A stretch of DNA of 18,310 bases. Source: JAYKHL01 sp035284865 (GTDB lineage Bacteria; Cyanobacteriota; Sericytochromatia; S15B-MN24; JAQBPE01). This document shows, in pieces, positions 1 to 7,455 of this stretch. The notes beneath the pieces were generated by a model. The model was not told where the DNA came from. It saw nothing but the letters and a program-made list of their open reading frames with translations, and made no database searches. The DNA lies in the NCBI GenBank assembly GCA_035284865.1, contig JAYKHL010000080.1:1-18310 (forward strand), given 5' to 3'. Every line of letters begins with the position of its first letter. Within the stretch, counting starts at the first letter, position 1. The position numbers and the translations under genes are program-made.

Positions 1-1327
1 GGACGTTGTGGGGCAGCTCGGACATCTCGGCGATGCCGCCGGCGTTGTCCGTGATGGGGCCGAACGAGTCGATGGCGACGACCATGCCGGCCGTGGAGAG
101 CATCGCGACCGCCGCGACGGCGATGGCGTAGAGGCCCTCGTTGTACGCGCCGGCGAAGCCGCCCGCGGCGAAGAACGAGCCGATGATGGCCGCCACGATG
201 ACGAGCACCGGGGCGAGCGTCGACTCCATCCCGACGGCGAGACCGGCGATGATGTTGGTGGCCGCACCCGTCTCGGAGGCCTTGGCGACCTCTTGCACGG
301 GACGGTACTCCGTGGCCGTGTAGAACTCGGTGATCACGGTGATGACGACCATGACCGCCAGGCCGATCAGCGACGCCCACAGGTACTGGTAGGGGTTGGT
401 AGGGAACATGCGGAACGTCACGAAGACGAAGCCAACCAGCGACACCAGGGCCGTGATGCCCGTGCCCCAGTACAGGGCGTGCATGATGTTGTTGTTCCGG
501 CCAAGCTTGACGCTGTAGGTGCCCACGATCGAGGCCAGGATCGCAATGGCGCCCAGGGCGATCGGGTACAGCACGAAGTTCTCGTTGCCGGGGAAGAACA
601 GGTGACCGAGCAGCATCGCCGCAATCAACGTGACAACGTAGGTCTCGAACAGGTCGGCGCCCATGCCGGCACAGTCGCCGACGTTGTCCCCGACGTTGTC
701 GGCGATGACGGCGGGGTTCCGCGGGTCGTCCTCGGGGATGCCGGCCTCGACCTTGCCGACGAGGTCGGCGCCGACGTCGGCAGCCTTGGTGAAGATGCCG
801 CCGCCCACCCGGGCGAACAGCGAGATCAGCGAGGCGCCAAAGGCCATGCCGATGATCGACTCGACGTTGCGGGTGACGCCGTAGAAGGCAGCCACGCCCA
901 GCAGGCCGAGGCCGGCCACGGCGAGGCCCGTCACGGCGCCACCGCGGAACGCCACCTGGAGGGCGGGCGCCAGGCCCTTCTCCGCGGCAGCCGCGGTGCG
1001 CACGTTGGCGCGGACGGAGATGTTCATGCCGACGTAGCCTGCGGCCGCCGAGAAGGCGGCGCCGATGACGAAGCCGATGGCCGACGTCCAGCCCAGCGGG
1101 GCCTTGCCGGCGAGGCCGATCAGCACGAAGAGCACCGCGCCGACGATCGCCACCCACTTGTACTGGGTGTTGAGGTAGGCGGAGGCGCCCTCCTGGATCG
1201 CTGATGCGATCTCCTTCATCCGGGCGTTGCCGTCCGGGAGCCGCAAGATGCCCATCGCGAGGAACCCGCTGACGAGCAAGGTCAGGATAGCGGCGGCCAC
1301 GCTACCCCAGATGATCAAGTGTTCCAT
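1..1327 (-). CDS. hppA: Membrane-bound ion-translocating pyrophosphatase (N-terminal 442 residues, cut by window edge)
   Basis: This integral membrane enzyme hydrolyses pyrophosphate and uses the energy to pump H+ and/or Na+ out of the cytoplasm. The visible 442 residues hold several membrane helices and the family signature: DVGADLVGKVE at about residues 184-194, then PEDDPRNPAVIADNVGDN and GDCAGM, which supply the Mg-pyrophosphate ligands. ITDNAGGIAEM lies just before the window edge. A glutamate in the motif DLFETY (E228) is at the place seen in Na+-pumping and K+-independent H+-pumping members, not where plant-type enzymes carry theirs. The residue that separates K+-dependent from K+-independent enzymes (GNTTA versus GNTTK) lies a few codons beyond the edge, so ion and K+ type stay open. 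The ATG at 1327 is forced because an in-frame TAA lies four codons upstream. Roughly the last third of the protein is outside the window. Confidence 0.97.
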   Translation of the reverse strand, partial: MEHLIIWGSVAAAILTLLVSGFLAMGILRLPDGNARMKEIASAIQEGASAYLNTQYKWVAIVGAVLFVLIGLAGKAPLGWTSAIGFVIGAAFSAAAGYVGMNISVRANVRTAAAAEKGLAPALQVAFRGGAVTGLAVAGLGLLGVAAFYGVTRNVESIIGMAFGASLISLFARVGGGIFTKAADVGADLVGKVEAGIPEDDPRNPAVIADNVGDNVGDCAGMGADLFETYVVTLIAAMLLGHLFFPGNENFVLYPIALGAIAILASIVGTYSVKLGRNNNIMHALYWGTGITALVSLVGFVFVTFRMFPTNPYQYLWASLIGLAVMVVITVITEFYTATEYRPVQEVAKASETGAATNIIAGLAVGMESTLAPVLVIVAAIIGSFFAAGGFAGAYNEGLYAIAVAAVAMLSTAGMVVAIDSFGPITDNAGGIAEMSELPHNV

Positions 1328-1343
1328 GATGCCGTGTTACCTA

Positions 1344-1349
1344 CTCCTT
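1344..1349 (-). promoter_or_regulatory. Distant ribosome binding site of hppA
   Basis: An AAGGAG matches the anti-Shine-Dalgarno sequence but sits 16 nt from the ATG, longer than the usual 5-9 nt. The in-frame TAA between them excludes an earlier start, so translation either uses this long spacer or does not depend on the site. Confidence 0.5.
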
Positions 1350-1422
1350 GCGTGATTACGGCTGCGTTCGGTGCATCGACAAGGCGACGGACACGCCGAC
1401 GAGCGTAGCAAATTGAACCGGC

Positions 1423-1451
1423 ATTTTACCGGTATTTAATCCTTCAAGCAA
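1423..1451 (-). promoter_or_regulatory. Candidate sigma70-type promoter of hppA
   Basis: On the minus strand TTGCTT (1446-1451) and TAAAAT (1423-1428, five of six to consensus) are separated by exactly 17 nt. They lie in an AT-rich patch that stands out in this GC-rich DNA. The implied leader is about 90 nt. A small inverted repeat, ACCGG (1417-1421) and CCGGT (1429-1433), brackets the -10 box and could be an operator, though five base pairs is weak evidence. Confidence 0.55.
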
Positions 1452-1657
1452 CCGAAGGCCCCCCCTCCCCGGCGCCCAGCGCCCTGAGGCCGCCCGCCCC
1501 ACCGTCGGCTCCAGCGCACCGTTCTGGGGCTGCGCCTCGACGGGCTCCAGGGGCCAGGAACGACGAGGGAGCGTGCCCGGAGGCACGTGACCGAGGGTTG
1601 ACGACGTCCCTGGGCGTCAGACCGCGTTAGCCGCCGGGCGAAGACGTGATTGGTGCG
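1452..1657. other. Non-coding stretch between hppA promoter and STAS gene
   Basis: Together with the hppA leader this makes a gap of about 330 nt without a convincing gene. An open frame on the minus strand at 1356-1586 has low-complexity Pro/Arg/Gly content, no ribosome binding site and runs through the hppA promoter, so I do not call it. The only other structure I see is the hairpin at 1572-1587. Confidence 0.6.
1572..1587 (-). terminator. Short hairpin downstream of the STAS gene
   Basis: CGTGCC (1572-1577) and GGCACG (1582-1587) form a perfect six-base stem. Read on the minus strand the loop is UCCG closed by C-G, a UNCG-type tetraloop that is very stable. It lies about 70 nt after the STAS stop and before the hppA promoter. 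No U-tract follows, so a terminator role is uncertain. Confidence 0.35.
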
Positions 1658-2020
1658 CTAGCCGTCAGCCAGCAGCCCCCGCACGGCCTCCTCCTCGGTC
1701 TCGTAGAGGGCCCTGTGTCGCGAGAGCCCCATGATGGCAAAGGTCTTCTGGAGGGTGCGCGTCAGGTGGCAGAACGCCAGCGAGCCGTGGCCCTCGTGCA
1801 CCCGTTCGACCACCGCCGCCAGGCAGGAAACGCCGGTGGAGCTGGCCACCGTGCTCTGCTCAAGGTTGATGACCAGCCGCGTGTAGCCCTCCGCCAGCAG
1901 CAGGTTGGCGGCCTCACCGAGCTGTTCCCCCGCAAGGTGGTTGACGTAGCCGTCGGTGGCCAGCACGGCGAAGCGGCCCTGCGGGTCCTTGCGCACCACC
2001 ACCCTGAACGCGTTGCTCAC
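1658..2020 (-). CDS. STAS-domain protein (anti-sigma factor antagonist-like)
   Basis: This 120-residue soluble protein is essentially one STAS domain, the fold of SpoIIAA/RsbV antagonists that bind anti-sigma kinases. The core beta strand LVINLEQ (about 49-55) leads into the segment VASSTGVSCLAAVVERV (58-74), which matches the phosphorylation loop and following helix. The family motif is usually D-S-S-G. Here it reads S-S-T-G, so Thr62 occupies the phosphoacceptor position and the preceding Asp is replaced by Ser60. The start is a GTG at 2018-2020 with only a weak G-rich ribosome binding site. No cognate anti-sigma kinase, sigma factor or PP2C phosphatase is encoded nearby, so its partner is unknown. 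The gap to the upstream secreted protein gene is 82 nt. The family assignment is firm; a role in sigma-factor control is inference. Confidence 0.85.
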   Translation of the reverse strand: MSNAFRVVVRKDPQGRFAVLATDGYVNHLAGEQLGEAANLLLAEGYTRLVINLEQSTVASSTGVSCLAAVVERVHEGHGSLAFCHLTRTLQKTFAIMGLSRHRALYETEEEAVRGLLADG

Positions 2021-2102
2021 GCTGCCCCCGCTTCAGGCCGCTGCCAGGTGCTGGGCCTGCGGATGCCAGTGCGCGGCACGCGTGGCCGGAAGGCGGGCCC
2101 GC

Positions 2103-2954
2103 TCACTCGACCTGCACCAGCCGGGTGTAGATCTTATGGCCGAGCAGCGTCTCCTGATCGGCCCGACGCCAGAGCTTCGGGACGACGAGCACGTGGGTGT
2201 ACGTGCCGGGCTGGGAGGGGGCCTTGACCTGAAGGTCCACGCCGGCCCGGGGGAGCGGCAGGAAGCGCAGCGACTTGTAGACCTCCTCGGCCCCATCCTT
2301 CGAGATGACCGTGGCCAGCGGCACCACCGTGTAGGCGTACTCGACCCGGGTGCCCTCGAGGGCATCGTCCGCCACGTGCAACCTGAACCGATAAGGCTGC
2401 GTGGCCCCGAGCAGGGCAGGCAGGCTGGTGAAGCCGAGCATCGAGAAGGGCCGACCGATGTCGATGAAGCTGTCGTTCCAGGCCACCTGGAGCACCCCCG
2501 AGCGCCAGCCCTGGGAGGTTCGCCGGTACCGCGACGTCACCTCCCCCACCTCCACGTAGGTGGCCGGCAGGCCCGTGGCATCGTAGTTCGCCGTGGAGCC
2601 CGTGAACTCGGCCACGGTGGTGACGTTGGCGTCAAGCTCCCCCAGCCGGTTGATGGTCACCGACTTGTAGCGCATCTTGAGGTTGCCGAAGGACTGCTTC
2701 AGGTCCCCGTTGATCTCACGCAACCGGTCCCGTGGCACCGCGATGCCGTTGTACGTGACCGTCGCCTCCATGTCGTGCAGGTAGCCCTCGAAGTCTCCCC
2801 GGTTGAAGGCCCCGAGGCCCTGCTCCAGGCTCTCGCGCAGCGCGGCCTCGACCAGGCCGCGCGGGGCCTCCTCCGCCCCTACGGGGGCAACGCCGAGGCT
2901 CCACGTGACGATGCCACACGCGAGGCAAGCCCGAAGCGGGCTGAGTGGGTTCAA
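2103..2954 (-). CDS. Secreted NTF2-like domain protein of unknown function
   Basis: The 283-residue product begins with a signal peptide (hydrophobic stretch about 9-26, likely cut after VGA at 25-27), so it should leave the cytoplasm. Residues about 35-158 have the look of an NTF2/SnoaL-like fold: a helix with FNRGDFEGYLHDM, then strands ending in RYRRTSQGWRSGVLQ. The C-terminal 100 residues are beta-rich, perhaps an Ig-like sandwich. I recognise no catalytic residues and assign no reaction. The start is a TTG at 2952-2954 that overlaps the TGA stop of the upstream GH57-like gene in a TTGA arrangement. An AGGAG lies 8 nt upstream inside that gene, which supports this start and translational coupling. 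Tight coupling of a cytosolic alpha-glucan protein to an exported one is odd. No lipobox is convincing. Confidence 0.8.
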   Translation of the reverse strand: MNPLSPLRACLACGIVTWSLGVAPVGAEEAPRGLVEAALRESLEQGLGAFNRGDFEGYLHDMEATVTYNGIAVPRDRLREINGDLKQSFGNLKMRYKSVTINRLGELDANVTTVAEFTGSTANYDATGLPATYVEVGEVTSRYRRTSQGWRSGVLQVAWNDSFIDIGRPFSMLGFTSLPALLGATQPYRFRLHVADDALEGTRVEYAYTVVPLATVISKDGAEEVYKSLRFLPLPRAGVDLQVKAPSQPGTYTHVLVVPKLWRRADQETLLGHKIYTRLVQVE

Positions 2955-5164
2955 GGCACGAGCTCCTGCTGCGACACCGTCACCTCGAAGCCGCAGCGCC
3001 AGACGCCGCTCTCGGCCAGGCTGAAGTGCCAGTTGGGAAAGACCACGGACGACTGATAGACCCGCTCGAAGCCCCCCTCGGAACGCGAGACCGTCTCCAC
3101 GGGAAAGCGCCAGAGCTTGCCCCGGACGTCCCAGGCCAGGTGGACGTCGACCCCCAGCTCGGAGGCGCGCAGGCCCACCTCCGTGATGTGATCCTCCTCG
3201 GCGAGGGCGGCCGGGTGGGCGGGCTCCAGGTGGCGACCCGTCACGCTGTAGTAGCCACCGCTGTACCCCACCCCGGAGCGCATGTTGAAGTTGAACTCCA
3301 CCCCGAACCAGAGCTCCACCGGGCGCTCCCAGAGGTTGGTGAGCTCGTAGGTGACCCGGTAGCCCGCGCCCTCTCGGGGGATCAGCAACGTCTTGTGGAC
3401 GCGGAGCGGCCAGAACTCGGACCCGACCCAGACGTGACCGTCGCGCCGGAGCGCCAGCTCGACTCCCTCCGGACGCTCCCGGGTGACCAGCTCATAGGGC
3501 TGGTTGACGAAGTCGCCTTGCTCTCCATAGCTGACGTTCTGGAACGTCTCGAGCCGCGTGTCGGGGTGCAGGAAGTGGTCCAGCAGCGACAGGCGTCGGT
3601 ACCAGTCGTAGTGGAGCAGCCGATCCAGGCCACTCTCCTTCACGACGGCCCGCTGGCCGAGCCCGGCGAGCGGCGCGGAGGCCGCGTCTTCAGCCGGGCG
3701 GGCGGCCGCGATCTCGGCATGGTAAGCCTCGGGACGGCGGGCCAGCGTGTCGAGCAGGTTGAGCCCGGCCCCCTTGAGGTCGTGCTCGAAGAGGGCCCCC
3801 CCATGCACGGGGGTGACGTACAGGTTCTGCTCGCGCGTCGACACCAGGGCCTCCGCAGCCCCATCGAGGTCGAAATCCACGACCTCCAGCTCGCAGAAGG
3901 CCTCGTCTCCGTGCCGCAGCCGGTCACACAGCGCCTCTGCGCGGAGCAGCGCGCCGTAGTTGGCGGCCCGCAGGTGGTTCAGGTAGATGCCGCCGAACAC
4001 ACCGTGCCAGAACGGGTCGTGGCTCTGCCCCCGCCAGAGGGCCTCTTGCGCCTCCGCCAGCAGGGGCACGCCTGCGGCTGGCGTCGGAGCCGCCTCGCCA
4101 GCCCCGACGGGCTGGCGGCTGGGGGTCGCCGCCTGCGCAGCAGCCCGCACCTGCGCCGCGACCCGCAGCATCTTCTTGTGCATGTTGTTGGACTCAGGGT
4201 ACCGCACCAGAAAATGCCGCCAGTAGCCGGCCTGCAGGAAGTCGAGCTGGCCCGGGGGCGCCAGGCGACGGGCGGTTTCGAGCTGGCTGGCCTGGTCGGG
4301 GGGCAGTGCCCAGCGCTGCATCTCCGTGAAGGAGCCGGTGGGCAGATAGAGCCGTCCCCACGGGCGGTGCCGCTCGCGGAACGCCCCGAGCGTGCAAGGG
4401 ACGATCCAATCGCGCTGCGCCGCCAGCAGCTGGAAGAAGCGATCGAGCCAGCCATCGACGTAGACCGCCTGGTAGGTCCCAGGCCACCCACCGAGCTTGG
4501 AGCCATCGTCGAGGTGCACGACGAGGCGCGCGCCATCCGTGCTGGCGTGCTGGCGCAGGTAGGCGAGCACGAGCTCGGGGGCCTGGAAGGGGATCATGGT
4601 CCGCAGCGCTGCGTCGTTCGGGAACACGGAGAGCGCGGCCCCTTGCTCCTCGGTCTGGTAGTAGCCGAACAGATCGGCCTCCCGCAGGCCAACGGCCCGG
4701 AAGGGCTGGTCGTCCAGCACGCAGTAGCGCATGCCAGCCGCCACGATGGGCGCCACGAGCTGGGGCTCCCAGACCCGCCCGGCCAGCGACACCCCGAGGG
4801 GCTCGTAGCCCGTCAGGCGGCGCACGGTGTCTGCCAGGTGGCGGAGCTGGCCGTGCCGATCCTCCGGCGGGATCAGGGCCAACATCGGCTCGTAGTGACC
4901 TCCCCCGAGCAACTCGACCTGACCCGAGGCCACCAGGCGGCGCAGCCGCGCCAGGAACTCAGGGTGCCGCTCGGCCAGCCACGTGAGCAGATGGCCGTCG
5001 TAGTGCAGCGTGAAGGGGATGGTGGGGTGGCGCTCCAGCACGTCCAGAAAGGGGAGGTACGAGTGCTGGTAGGCGTCCTCGATGACGTGGTCCCAGTTGC
5101 CGACCGGTTGGTGGTTGTGCAACCCGAGCGCGAGGTGGATCTTGGGCTGTTCAGCGAGGAGCAT
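2951..5164 (-). CDS. GH57 4-alpha-glucanotransferase/alpha-amylase-like protein lacking the nucleophile
   Basis: The 737 residues follow the Thermococcus litoralis 4-alpha-glucanotransferase layout from end to end. Conserved pieces are LHNHQPVGNW (15-24), GQVELLGGGHYEP (81-93), the region 3 segment (124-135), LDDGSKLGGWPGTY (218-231), RYPESNNMHKKM (321-332), FWHGVFGGIYL (385-395) and the beta-rich C-terminal half (DUF1925/DUF1926 type). As I recall the T. litoralis enzyme, region 3 reads WLTERVWQP with the nucleophile Glu123. Here it reads SLAGRVWEP, so Gly129 (codon GGG, 4778-4780) takes its place, and Trp120 becomes Ser126. The acid/base aspartate is kept (Asp220), but the following Glu216 becomes Ser222. 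The frame is otherwise intact, so this looks like a conserved pseudoenzyme and not a decaying gene. An Ala/Pro-rich insert lies at about 340-366. ATG at 5164, with GAAGG 5 nt upstream. GH57 membership is firm; loss of catalysis is inferred. Confidence 0.92.
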   Translation of the reverse strand: MLLAEQPKIHLALGLHNHQPVGNWDHVIEDAYQHSYLPFLDVLERHPTIPFTLHYDGHLLTWLAERHPEFLARLRRLVASGQVELLGGGHYEPMLALIPPEDRHGQLRHLADTVRRLTGYEPLGVSLAGRVWEPQLVAPIVAAGMRYCVLDDQPFRAVGLREADLFGYYQTEEQGAALSVFPNDAALRTMIPFQAPELVLAYLRQHASTDGARLVVHLDDGSKLGGWPGTYQAVYVDGWLDRFFQLLAAQRDWIVPCTLGAFRERHRPWGRLYLPTGSFTEMQRWALPPDQASQLETARRLAPPGQLDFLQAGYWRHFLVRYPESNNMHKKMLRVAAQVRAAAQAATPSRQPVGAGEAAPTPAAGVPLLAEAQEALWRGQSHDPFWHGVFGGIYLNHLRAANYGALLRAEALCDRLRHGDEAFCELEVVDFDLDGAAEALVSTREQNLYVTPVHGGALFEHDLKGAGLNLLDTLARRPEAYHAEIAAARPAEDAASAPLAGLGQRAVVKESGLDRLLHYDWYRRLSLLDHFLHPDTRLETFQNVSYGEQGDFVNQPYELVTRERPEGVELALRRDGHVWVGSEFWPLRVHKTLLIPREGAGYRVTYELTNLWERPVELWFGVEFNFNMRSGVGYSGGYYSVTGRHLEPAHPAALAEEDHITEVGLRASELGVDVHLAWDVRGKLWRFPVETVSRSEGGFERVYQSSVVFPNWHFSLAESGVWRCGFEVTVSQQELVP
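2963..2967 (-). promoter_or_regulatory. Ribosome binding site deciding a TTG start
   Basis: AGGAG lies 8 nt before the TTG at 2954-2952, inside the last codons of the GH57-like gene. Its ideal spacing is the main reason for choosing the unusual TTG start of the NTF2-like gene. Confidence 0.7.
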
Positions 5165-5191
5165 GGAGGCCTTCGAGGGAACGCGTCCGCA

Positions 5192-5200
5192 ACTATATCA
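5192..5200 (-). promoter_or_regulatory. Candidate extended -10 promoter of the GH57-like gene
   Basis: On the minus strand TGATATAGT combines the TGn extended element with a -10 box matching five of six consensus bases. No good -35 is present, as is usual for extended -10 promoters. The implied leader is about 20 nt before the ATG at 5164. It is the only AT-rich spot in this gap. Confidence 0.5.
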
Positions 5201-5204
5201 CACC

Positions 5205-5218
5205 GCCTGCGAGCAGGC
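5205..5218. repeat. Inverted repeat next to the -10 element
   Basis: GCCTGC and GCAGGC form a perfect inverted repeat with a 2-nt centre, immediately upstream of the extended -10 box and about 45 nt after the stop of the branching enzyme gene. It could be an operator or part of a weak terminator; no U-tract follows. Confidence 0.4.
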
Positions 5219-5260
5219 CGCGACGTGCGCGCGGGGCCCACGTCACCGGGCGTCTGGCCC

Positions 5261-7426
5261 TCAGGAGGTCTGGCCGACGCGCTCTTGCCTGGCCGCAAAG
5301 AGCCCCGGGTCGATCGCCGGGAAGAGGTTGTCGATGGCCTCGTAACCCGCCACCAGGTCCTCCGTCGTGGTGCCCGCCATCAAGGCATCCGCCAGCGCGT
5401 CGAAGCGCTCCACATGCTCGTTGAAGCGCTCGATCGCGTAGGTCTTGGCCTGCCCCGTTGTCACCAGGAAGGGCCAGTCGCTGCCCTCCAGCAGCAGCAC
5501 CTCCCGCGCAGCCTGCCGCAGGGCCCGCTGATGCAGGGCATCGTCCGAGGCGGCGCACATCCGGACCAGCTCCTCCATGCGTCGCTCGCAGCGGTGGATC
5601 ACGGGCCACATCCACTCCACCTGCGGGTTGAGCCAGACGTGGTAGTGACCTCCAGCGCCCCAGGTGCTCTCGGGCAGCTGGAAGGCGTGGGCGGGCGGGG
5701 CCTGCTCGTGCAGTTCCCCCACCGTCACCCGAGCGATGGCCAGCTGCCCCGCCATCTTCCGCACGACGTGCTTGATCCAGTCGATGCCCTCGAACCACCA
5801 GTGGCCGAACAGCTCGGTGTCGAACGGCACGATGACGTGGCCCGGCTCGCCGTTGGCGTCATGGTACCCCTTCAACATGTCGTGGATCAGGGCAACGTAG
5901 TGATCCGCGTGCTCCTCGACGCGCCCGGCGGCGGACTCGGGGTGGTAGAACCACTTGTGCTCGAGTTCGCACCGCGGGCCGGTGATCCGCCAGTAGGGCA
6001 TGCCACTGTTGCCGTCCTTCTTGTGAAACTCACGGTAGTGCGGGTCGCCCGGGTACCCCATGTCCGCCGACCAGACCTGCCAGCCGGCCCGCTCGTTGCG
6101 CGCGTAGAAGGCCACAGGGTGCTCCGGCAGCCAGTAACCATGGAACGTGTCGAGGCCCGAGAGGGGCCGTTCCGGCATCTCGAGGTACTCGATGTTCCCG
6201 TACAGGCCAATGTGGCGGCGGTAGCCGGAGGTCTTGCCCCCGACGACGGCGTGGGCGTCGGTGAAGAAGTATTGCAGCCCGTGCGCGTGCAGGAACTTGT
6301 CGATGGAGGGCCGGTACTCGGCCCCGTCCTCGTAACCGGGGCGGTAGGCGCACTCCGGCAGCCAGACGCCCTTGGGGGCCTGGCCGAAGTGCCGCTTGTG
6401 CGTCTCGACGCCCACCGCGAACTGGGCATTCAGCGTCGAGTCGCGGCTGAACAGCGGGCTGAAGCCATGGGTGGCGGCGCAGGTGATGAGCTCGATCGCG
6501 CCTGCCTCCTGGAGGCGGCGGAACGCGCCCAGCAGGTCGCGCTGGTAGCGTCCCTGGAAATCTGCGAGGCGGGCGGTGTACCAGGCAAGGTACCACCGGG
6601 AGAGCTCGCGGCGGGGGTCCGGGGCGTTCGGAAGCGCGAGCGACTCCTCGGGGATGTCCTCCAGCACGGGCTCCGGGTCGTCCTCGAGCCCCACGAGCGG
6701 CTCGAGCGTCTCGGGCGCGCTGGCGCGCGCCTCCGCCTCGGCGAGGGCCTGAGACGTGGTGGCCACCAGCACCTCGGCGGAGGCAGGGCCGCTGGCCGAC
6801 GCCACCGGCCCTGCCTCCGCCGGCTGCGCCGTCGCGATGCTGGCGGTCGGCACGCCGGCCACCGTCGTCGCGGCGCGGGTGGCCTCGGGCCTGGCCGGCG
6901 CGCGCCCCTGCTCCACCGAGGGCGCCGGCTCGACCCGGGCGACACCCGACGCCGCCTCCGACGGCCCTGCGGCCGGCTGGGGCTCAGCGTCGCCCGGGGA
7001 GCCGGGCTCGCCGACCGCGGCCTGGAGCTGCTCCGCTTGCCGCTCGCGCCAGGCGGCGCGGGCGGCCTCGAGCTTCTGGGCTCGGAGCTCGCCAGCCCGC
7101 CACACCGCGGCCTCCCGCTCGCCCTCAGGGGAGTACCGGTGGACGTCCTGCTCCAGGCGCGTGATGATGTCGCGGCAGTAAGTCTCGAAGCCCTGCTTCA
7201 GGTGCTCGTCTGCCAGCTGTTCGGCGAGCACCGGCGTGACGCCGATGGTCAGCTTGGCCTGCACCCCCTCCGCCAGCAGCTCGTCAATGGCCACCAGGAG
7301 CGGCAGGTAGGTCTCGGCCATCGCCTCGTAGAGGTTCTCCTCTCCGAAGGGCCACATCCCCGCCTTGCGGTAGTACGGCAGGTGGCTGTGAAGAACCAGG
7401 CTGAAGGTGCCGACGGCCTTGGACAT
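5261..7426 (-). CDS. GH57 1,4-alpha-glucan (glycogen) branching enzyme with a large low-complexity insert
   Basis: Enzymes of this GH57 subfamily (with the DUF1957 C-terminal region) cut alpha-1,4-glucan and re-attach the piece by an alpha-1,6 bond during glycogen synthesis. Visible motifs are LHSHLPYYRKAG (12-23), TIGVTPVLAEQL (60-71), GVWLPECAYRPGYE (353-366) with nucleophile Glu358, and VPFDTELFGHWW (533-544) with acid/base Asp536. The 178-residue spacing between them matches bacterial and archaeal enzymes, where I recall the nucleophile at about residue 183-184. The extra length of about 170 residues therefore lies N-terminal to it, in an Ala/Pro/Glu-rich stretch at about 105-270 that starts helical and becomes probably disordered. 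ATG at 7426 follows GGGGGGAAAC; the open frame extends another 100 codons upstream, but that part overlaps cinA and has no motif. The 721-residue protein is probably active, and the neighbouring GH57-like gene suggests joint work on storage glucan. Confidence 0.93.
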   Translation of the reverse strand: MSKAVGTFSLVLHSHLPYYRKAGMWPFGEENLYEAMAETYLPLLVAIDELLAEGVQAKLTIGVTPVLAEQLADEHLKQGFETYCRDIITRLEQDVHRYSPEGEREAAVWRAGELRAQKLEAARAAWRERQAEQLQAAVGEPGSPGDAEPQPAAGPSEAASGVARVEPAPSVEQGRAPARPEATRAATTVAGVPTASIATAQPAEAGPVASASGPASAEVLVATTSQALAEAEARASAPETLEPLVGLEDDPEPVLEDIPEESLALPNAPDPRRELSRWYLAWYTARLADFQGRYQRDLLGAFRRLQEAGAIELITCAATHGFSPLFSRDSTLNAQFAVGVETHKRHFGQAPKGVWLPECAYRPGYEDGAEYRPSIDKFLHAHGLQYFFTDAHAVVGGKTSGYRRHIGLYGNIEYLEMPERPLSGLDTFHGYWLPEHPVAFYARNERAGWQVWSADMGYPGDPHYREFHKKDGNSGMPYWRITGPRCELEHKWFYHPESAAGRVEEHADHYVALIHDMLKGYHDANGEPGHVIVPFDTELFGHWWFEGIDWIKHVVRKMAGQLAIARVTVGELHEQAPPAHAFQLPESTWGAGGHYHVWLNPQVEWMWPVIHRCERRMEELVRMCAASDDALHQRALRQAAREVLLLEGSDWPFLVTTGQAKTYAIERFNEHVERFDALADALMAGTTTEDLVAGYEAIDNLFPAIDPGLFAARQERVGQTS

Positions 7427-7437
7427 GTTTCCCCCCG

Positions 7438-7455
7438 GCCCGGCAGGCCCCGGGC
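7438..7455 (-). other. GC-rich hairpin in the leader of the branching enzyme gene
   Basis: GCCCGG and CCGGGC form a six-base stem with a six-base loop ending about 11 nt before the ATG, directly ahead of the G-rich ribosome binding site. It could limit ribosome access or be a remnant terminator for cinA, whose stop lies 41 nt upstream. The role is undecided. Confidence 0.35.

Noticed and set aside
8..1204. A 398-codon plus-strand frame opposite hppA
   Set aside because: The product is an Arg/Gly/Asp-rich shadow of hppA codons; the minus strand encodes the conserved pyrophosphatase signature.
1417..1433. ACCGG/CCGGT inverted repeat around the hppA -10 box as an operator
   Set aside because: Only five base pairs per half, too short to claim in GC-rich sequence; noted with the promoter only.
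1356..1586. A 76-codon minus-strand frame in the hppA upstream gap
   Set aside because: It covers the likely hppA promoter and has no ribosome binding site or recognisable product.
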